Source: GWF2-30-66 sp042576225 (GTDB taxonomy: Bacteria; Babelota; Babeliae; Babelales; Vermiphilaceae). Taken from it: DNA of 15,492 nucleotides. The translations under genes were made by a program, and so were the position numbers. Positions 13,539-15,492 of the stretch are shown piece after piece. The notes under the pieces were generated by a model, which made no database searches, was not told the DNA's origin, and saw only the letters and a program-made list of their open reading frames with translations. Numbering within the stretch: the stretch's first letter is position 1; each line of letters begins with the position of its first letter. The DNA is taken from positions 1 to 15,492 of the forward strand of contig JBHPCA010000032.1 of assembly GCA_042576225.1 (NCBI GenBank). Reading direction: 5' to 3'.

Positions 13539-14921
13539 ATGTTCGATTCGATAAAACAGTTTTTCAAGAAAATTGCTCAAGCTATTTGGGGTAAATTTGA
13601 AAGCAAGCAAGAGCTGCGCAAGTTTCTTTCTCTAGCATTTATTTTCTTTTTTGTGATTTTAGTCTATTGGACGCTCAGGCCAATTAAAGATAGTGTTTTT
13701 TTTGTTACTGTTGGTGTTGAGAATTTACCGTGGGCAAAAATATTTTCTGCTATATTTGTTCTTCCTGTTGTCATGTTTTACATGAAGATTGTTGAAGTTT
13801 TCCAAAGAGAAAAAGTTTTTTACACCATGATGGGAATTTATGCAATTGCAGCTTTAGCCTTTACGTTCTTTTTTATGGATCCAAAAATTGGTCTTGCAAA
13901 TACAACAGTTTCATCAAGCCGAATAATTGGTTGGCTTTGGTATTGGTTTATAGAAAGTTACGGTTCTGTAATTATTGCCTCATTTTGGGTTATTGTGACC
14001 GATATAACTTTGCCAAAATCTGCTAAAAGAGGGTTCCCTTTAATATATATATTTGGACAGCTTGGAAATATTGTAGGGCCTTATGTTATTACTGCAAAGA
14101 ACTTAGGTTTTGCAAATAGTGCACCAATTCCTGCTATTTGTGCGGTTATCATGGTTTTGATAGCGGTTATGCTGTGGCTTTTTATGAAGTATACGCCAAA
14201 AGATCAACTTCAAAGATATGAAGGTAAACAAGTAGAAGGCGCTAAAAGTAAAAAGAAAAAAGTTGGTTTTGTTGAGGGGATAAAGACTATATTTTCAAAT
14301 GGTTACTTGATGGGAATACTTTTTGTTATTATGGTTTTTGAGGTTATTGTAACTATATTTGATTTCCAGTTTAAGTTAATGGCGCGTGCGGCCTTTCCTT
14401 TGGAAATAGATAGTTCTGCCTACTTGGCGCAATATGCCTATACAACAGGTGCTGTAGCATTTCTTTGTCTATTTTTCGGTATAAACAGTATTCAGCGTAA
14501 ACTTGGCATATTTATTTCTCTTTTGGTAACACCAATATTGGTTTTATCTGCTATCTTTTTGTTATGGTCCTATCCTATTTTAGGCGTAGCTTTTTGGATA
14601 ATGGTATTTTCAAAAGCAGTCAATTATGCCTTAAACCAGCCTACTCTTAAAAACCTTTATATTCCGGTGCAAAAAGAAACAAGATACAAAACGATGGGTT
14701 GGATAGAGGCCTTTGGTGGACGAAGTTCAAAATCTATAGGTTCGGCTATTAACTTATTGAGAAAAGTATATACAAGTAAGCATGGTGCCATAGGTGCTGC
14801 GTTGTTTTTAAATATAAGTTCATCTATATCAATTGCTCTCGTAGGTATTTGGTTCTTTGTAGCGTTTTACTTGTCCACTAAGCATAAAAAAGCTGTTACT
14901 AATGACGAATTTGTTTGCTAA
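13539..14921 (+). CDS. ATP/ADP translocase (NTT/Tlc family nucleotide transporter)
   Basis: An inner-membrane carrier of the plastid/energy-parasite type, which in Rickettsia, Chlamydia and related bacteria exchanges internal ADP for host ATP or imports other nucleotides. The 460 residues form about 11 membrane segments, the first near 30-48. Family blocks are clear: T-L-R-P-I-K-D-S (45-52, with K50), W-F-I-E-S-Y-G-S (E139) near the fourth helix, F-S-K-A-V-N-Y-A followed by T-L-K-N-L-Y-I-P-V (358-377), and G-G-R-S-S-K-S-I-G-S (393-402). It is shorter than chlamydial Npt1 (about 528), mainly at the ends. ATG 13539 has a good AAGGAG at 13526-13531. A strong terminator follows, so it is probably a single-gene unit. 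Whether it exchanges ATP/ADP or imports other NTPs cannot be read from sequence alone, since paralogues differ in specificity. Confidence 0.93.
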   Translation: MFDSIKQFFKKIAQAIWGKFESKQELRKFLSLAFIFFFVILVYWTLRPIKDSVFFVTVGVENLPWAKIFSAIFVLPVVMFYMKIVEVFQREKVFYTMMGIYAIAALAFTFFFMDPKIGLANTTVSSSRIIGWLWYWFIESYGSVIIASFWVIVTDITLPKSAKRGFPLIYIFGQLGNIVGPYVITAKNLGFANSAPIPAICAVIMVLIAVMLWLFMKYTPKDQLQRYEGKQVEGAKSKKKKVGFVEGIKTIFSNGYLMGILFVIMVFEVIVTIFDFQFKLMARAAFPLEIDSSAYLAQYAYTTGAVAFLCLFFGINSIQRKLGIFISLLVTPILVLSAIFLLWSYPILGVAFWIMVFSKAVNYALNQPTLKNLYIPVQKETRYKTMGWIEAFGGRSSKSIGSAINLLRKVYTSKHGAIGAALFLNISSSISIALVGIWFFVAFYLSTKHKKAVTNDEFVC

Positions 14922-14933
14922 ACATTTTAAACT

Positions 14934-14968
14934 AAAGAGTCGGTTTCTATTTAAATCGACTCTTTTTT
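14934..14968 (+). terminator. Rho-independent terminator after the translocase gene
   Basis: GAGTCGGTTT (14937-14946) pairs with AAATCGACTC (14953-14962), with one G-T wobble and a six-base loop. Three flanking A-T pairs extend the stem, and a run of six T follows. Confidence 0.9.
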
Positions 14969-14985
14969 GATGGGAGGCAAACGAG

Positions 14986-15057
14986 CAGGCTTTGATATGC
15001 CCATACGAATATTTTGAGGGGCTATTGAGGCAGTTTGGCCTCAAAAAGCCTGTTTTT
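14986..15057 (+). other. Structured intergenic element: nested hairpins ending in a T-run
   Basis: An outer pair CAGGCTTT (14986-14993) with AAAGCCTG (15045-15052) encloses an inner hairpin TTGAGGC (15025-15031) with GCCTCAA (15038-15044). TTTTTG follows directly. It lies behind a complete terminator, so it is not needed to end the translocase transcript. It could be a small RNA with its own terminator, a back-up terminator or a repeat. Confidence 0.45.
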
Positions 15058-15068
15058 GCGATGATTTA

Positions 15069-15097
15069 TCGACTTTGTTGTGTTTTTAAACTATACT
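15069..15097 (+). promoter_or_regulatory. Possible promoter of the P-loop kinase gene
   Basis: TCGACT (15069-15074) and TATACT (15092-15097) are 17 bp apart, about 70 bp before the GTG at 15168. Confidence 0.4.
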
Positions 15098-15103
15098 AGT
15101 AAT

Positions 15104-15133
15104 CGAGAGGTAATTGAGTTAACGAGAGGTTAT
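15104..15133. repeat. Pair of direct repeats downstream of the promoter
   Basis: CGAGAGGT occurs at 15104 and again at 15123, 19 bp apart, each followed by a T/A-ATT or TATT stretch. The position, just after a possible -10 box and before the start codon, would suit a regulator site or a leader element, but two short matches can arise by chance. Confidence 0.4.
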
Positions 15134-15167
15134 TTTACAAGAAAACAGCAATAGAGCAGATTAAATT

Positions 15168-15492
15168 GTGGAAAGAATTGTGATTGTTGGCTCAATAGGA
15201 GCCGGTAAATCTTCGCTTGCAAATATTTTGTCAAAAAATTTACAGATCGAGCATATTGAGCTTGATAGTTTATTTTGGCTTCCTAATTGGCAGGTAAGGC
15301 CTACAGAAGAATTACGAGAGCTGGCAGCAAAAAGGGTGGTACAACCAGCCTGGGTTGTGTGTGGTAATTTTTCGGTGTTGCGGCCAATTATTTGGGATGA
15401 AGCAGATACGGTTATCTGGCTTGATTATCCATTTTGGCTTTGCTTGTGGCAAGCTCTTAAAAGATCTCTTGTAAATATTGTAAAAAGTAGAA
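15168..15492 (+). CDS. P-loop nucleotide kinase-like ATPase, FlaR/topology-modulation type (partial)
   Basis: The frame opens at GTG 15168 (a stop lies at 15162-15164) and is cut by the window end after 108 codons. Residues 4-17 read I-V-I-V-G-S-I-G-A-G-K-S-S-L, a Walker A motif. The following I-E-L-D-S-L-F-W-L-P-N-W (about 34-45), W-V-V-C-G-N-F-S (about 66-73) and A-D-T-V-I-W-L-D-Y-P (about 82-91) match the adenylate-kinase-like proteins often annotated as FlaR, DNA topology modulation protein or AAA family ATPase. The real substrate of this group is poorly known. The ribosome site is weak. Fold assignment is firm; the function is open. Confidence 0.8.
   Translation, partial: MERIVIVGSIGAGKSSLANILSKNLQIEHIELDSLFWLPNWQVRPTEELRELAAKRVVQPAWVVCGNFSVLRPIIWDEADTVIWLDYPFWLCLWQALKRSLVNIVKSR

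Overview
The window looks like a piece of an AT-rich genome from a Gram-negative bacterium that depends on a host. Three genes point that way: an ATP/ADP translocase of the energy-parasite type (13539-14921), exported ankyrin-repeat proteins, and an MCE-type lipid-transport protein together with a cysteine-rich probable outer-membrane protein. The combination of gene content and codon style suggests Candidatus Dependentiae (TM6), with Chlamydiae, Rickettsiales and Legionella-like symbionts as alternatives. This placement is inference; no rRNA or other phylogenetic marker is present.

Layout. 1-1656: end of an unidentified upstream gene, then a plus-strand MlaD/MCE protein with a C-terminal beta-rich domain. 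It converges on a minus-strand 684-residue cell-surface protein (1741-3795), and a perfect 38-bp palindrome between them is a terminator for both. 3869-4016: two tandem copies of a 71-bp, comparatively GC-rich intergenic repeat. 4061-4540: small multi-pass membrane protein. 4685-5356: TrmH-type tRNA methyltransferase. 5508-8397: two adjacent exported ankyrin-type genes. The larger one contains a 258-bp repeat in strict register and appears to start at an ATT codon. 8407-11398: a minus-strand pair, a tandem double D-Ala-D-Ala ligase followed 7 bp later by a gene resembling zinc-dependent phospholipase C. 11492-12037: oligoribonuclease, divergent from the ligase. 12155-13186: third exported ankyrin protein, with a possible 30-codon gene right behind it. 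13539-14921: ATP/ADP translocase with a strong terminator. 15168-15492: 5' part of a P-loop kinase-like gene, cut by the window end.

How the parts fit together. The translocase would import host ATP. The three signal-peptide-bearing ankyrin proteins are candidates for periplasmic, surface or host-directed interaction proteins. MlaD and the cysteine-rich protein belong to the envelope. The ligase pair belongs to peptidoglycan precursor synthesis, and its two halves carry different changes at catalytic positions. Housekeeping RNA genes (trmH, orn) sit between these accessory loci. I saw no tRNA, rRNA, CRISPR array or insertion sequence.
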